Shown: piece by piece, positions 50,341 through 50,408 of the stretch
Numbering within the stretch: the first letter of the stretch is position 1
Layout: each line of letters begins with the position of its first letter
NCBI GenBank assembly: GCA_021295715.1
Contig: JAGWBV010000053.1
Location: 1 to 50,408, forward strand
Length of the DNA stretch: 50,408 bases
Reading direction: 5' to 3'
Source of the DNA: Candidatus Poribacteria bacterium
GTDB lineage: Bacteria > Poribacteria > WGA-4E > WGA-3G
The notes under the pieces: generated by a model
What the model was told of the DNA's origin: nothing
The model's database searches: none
Seen by the model: the letters and a program-made list of their open reading frames with translations, nothing else
Made by a program: the position numbers and the translations under genes

Positions 50341-50408
50341 TGGGCGGTACAGGACTTGAACCTGTGACCTCTTGCATGTCAAGCAAACGCTCTAGCCACC
50401 TGAGCTAA
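50341..50408 (-). tRNA. tRNA-Val (anticodon GAC), 5' end cut by window edge
   Basis: The minus strand gives the D arm GCTCAGGTGGCTAGAGC, anticodon arm TTTGC-TTGACAT-GCAAG with anticodon GAC, T arm ACAGG-TTCAAGT-CCTGT, and the 3' acceptor strand ACCGCCC plus discriminator A. The first six acceptor bases lie beyond 50408. CCA is not encoded. It contains the only CTAG found in the window (50392-50395). Confidence 0.93.

Overview
The window is bacterial, with moderate GC and densely packed genes. The gene set suggests a member of, or close relative of, Candidatus Poribacteria. It contains several DUF6785-type membrane proteins, secreted proteins with dockerin repeats and a FlgD-like tail, WD40 proteins, Uma2 and DUF4159 proteins, tandem Ldh-family dehydrogenases, and many short dispersed palindromes between genes. 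The lineage is inferred from this gene style, not proven by a marker gene.

Layout. 1-4.1 kb: the end of one DUF6785 protein, a membrane-anchored TPR protein, then an archaeal-type phosphopantoate-beta-alanine ligase overlapping a second DUF6785 protein. 4.3-7 kb: a small-protein/HNH nuclease pair and an MjaI-type restriction-modification system. 7.1-10.8 kb: a heterodimeric ABC exporter with one degenerate ATP site. 11.1-18.3 kb: WD40 protein, 6-phosphogluconate dehydrogenase with an abnormal N-terminus, HAD phosphatase, D-2-hydroxyacid dehydrogenase and a frameshifted AAA ATPase. 18.3-24.5 kb: a nitrate assimilation operon read leftwards (ANTAR regulator, nitrite reductase, nitrate transporter, nitrate reductase). 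It has a sigma-54-like promoter and an ANTAR-type hairpin plus terminator in the leader of the nitrite reductase gene.

24.8-34.8 kb: methyltransferase, Uma2 protein, an AIR-synthase-like/DUF6785/homocysteine methyltransferase-MTHFR group, a secreted dockerin-heme-copper protein, a glycosyltransferase and an atypical SDR. 35.3-37.9 kb: a secreted WD40-metalloprotease-dockerin fusion. 37.9-42.7 kb: two Ldh-family dehydrogenases, an ornithine cyclodeaminase-family protein and an enolase-superfamily enzyme resembling cis-3-hydroxyproline dehydratase, probably a hydroxyproline-type catabolic group. 42.9-50.4 kb: DUF4159 protein, cysteine desulfurase, a COG3014 lipoprotein with an LpoB-like lipoprotein, threonyl-tRNA synthetase without a TGS domain, and a partial tRNA-Val.

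The most unusual features are these. (1) A family of modular inverted-repeat elements fills the gaps between co-directional genes. Their AT-rich ends carry the upstream stop codon and abut the downstream start codon, and in the nitrate reductase gene one element end has become the start of the protein. (2) The sequence CTAG is almost absent: one copy found by eye in 50 kb, inside a tRNA, next to a restriction system of the CTAG-cutting MjaI family. (3) The nitrate operon has a readable ANTAR attenuator. (4) One ABC subunit appears to start at ATT.
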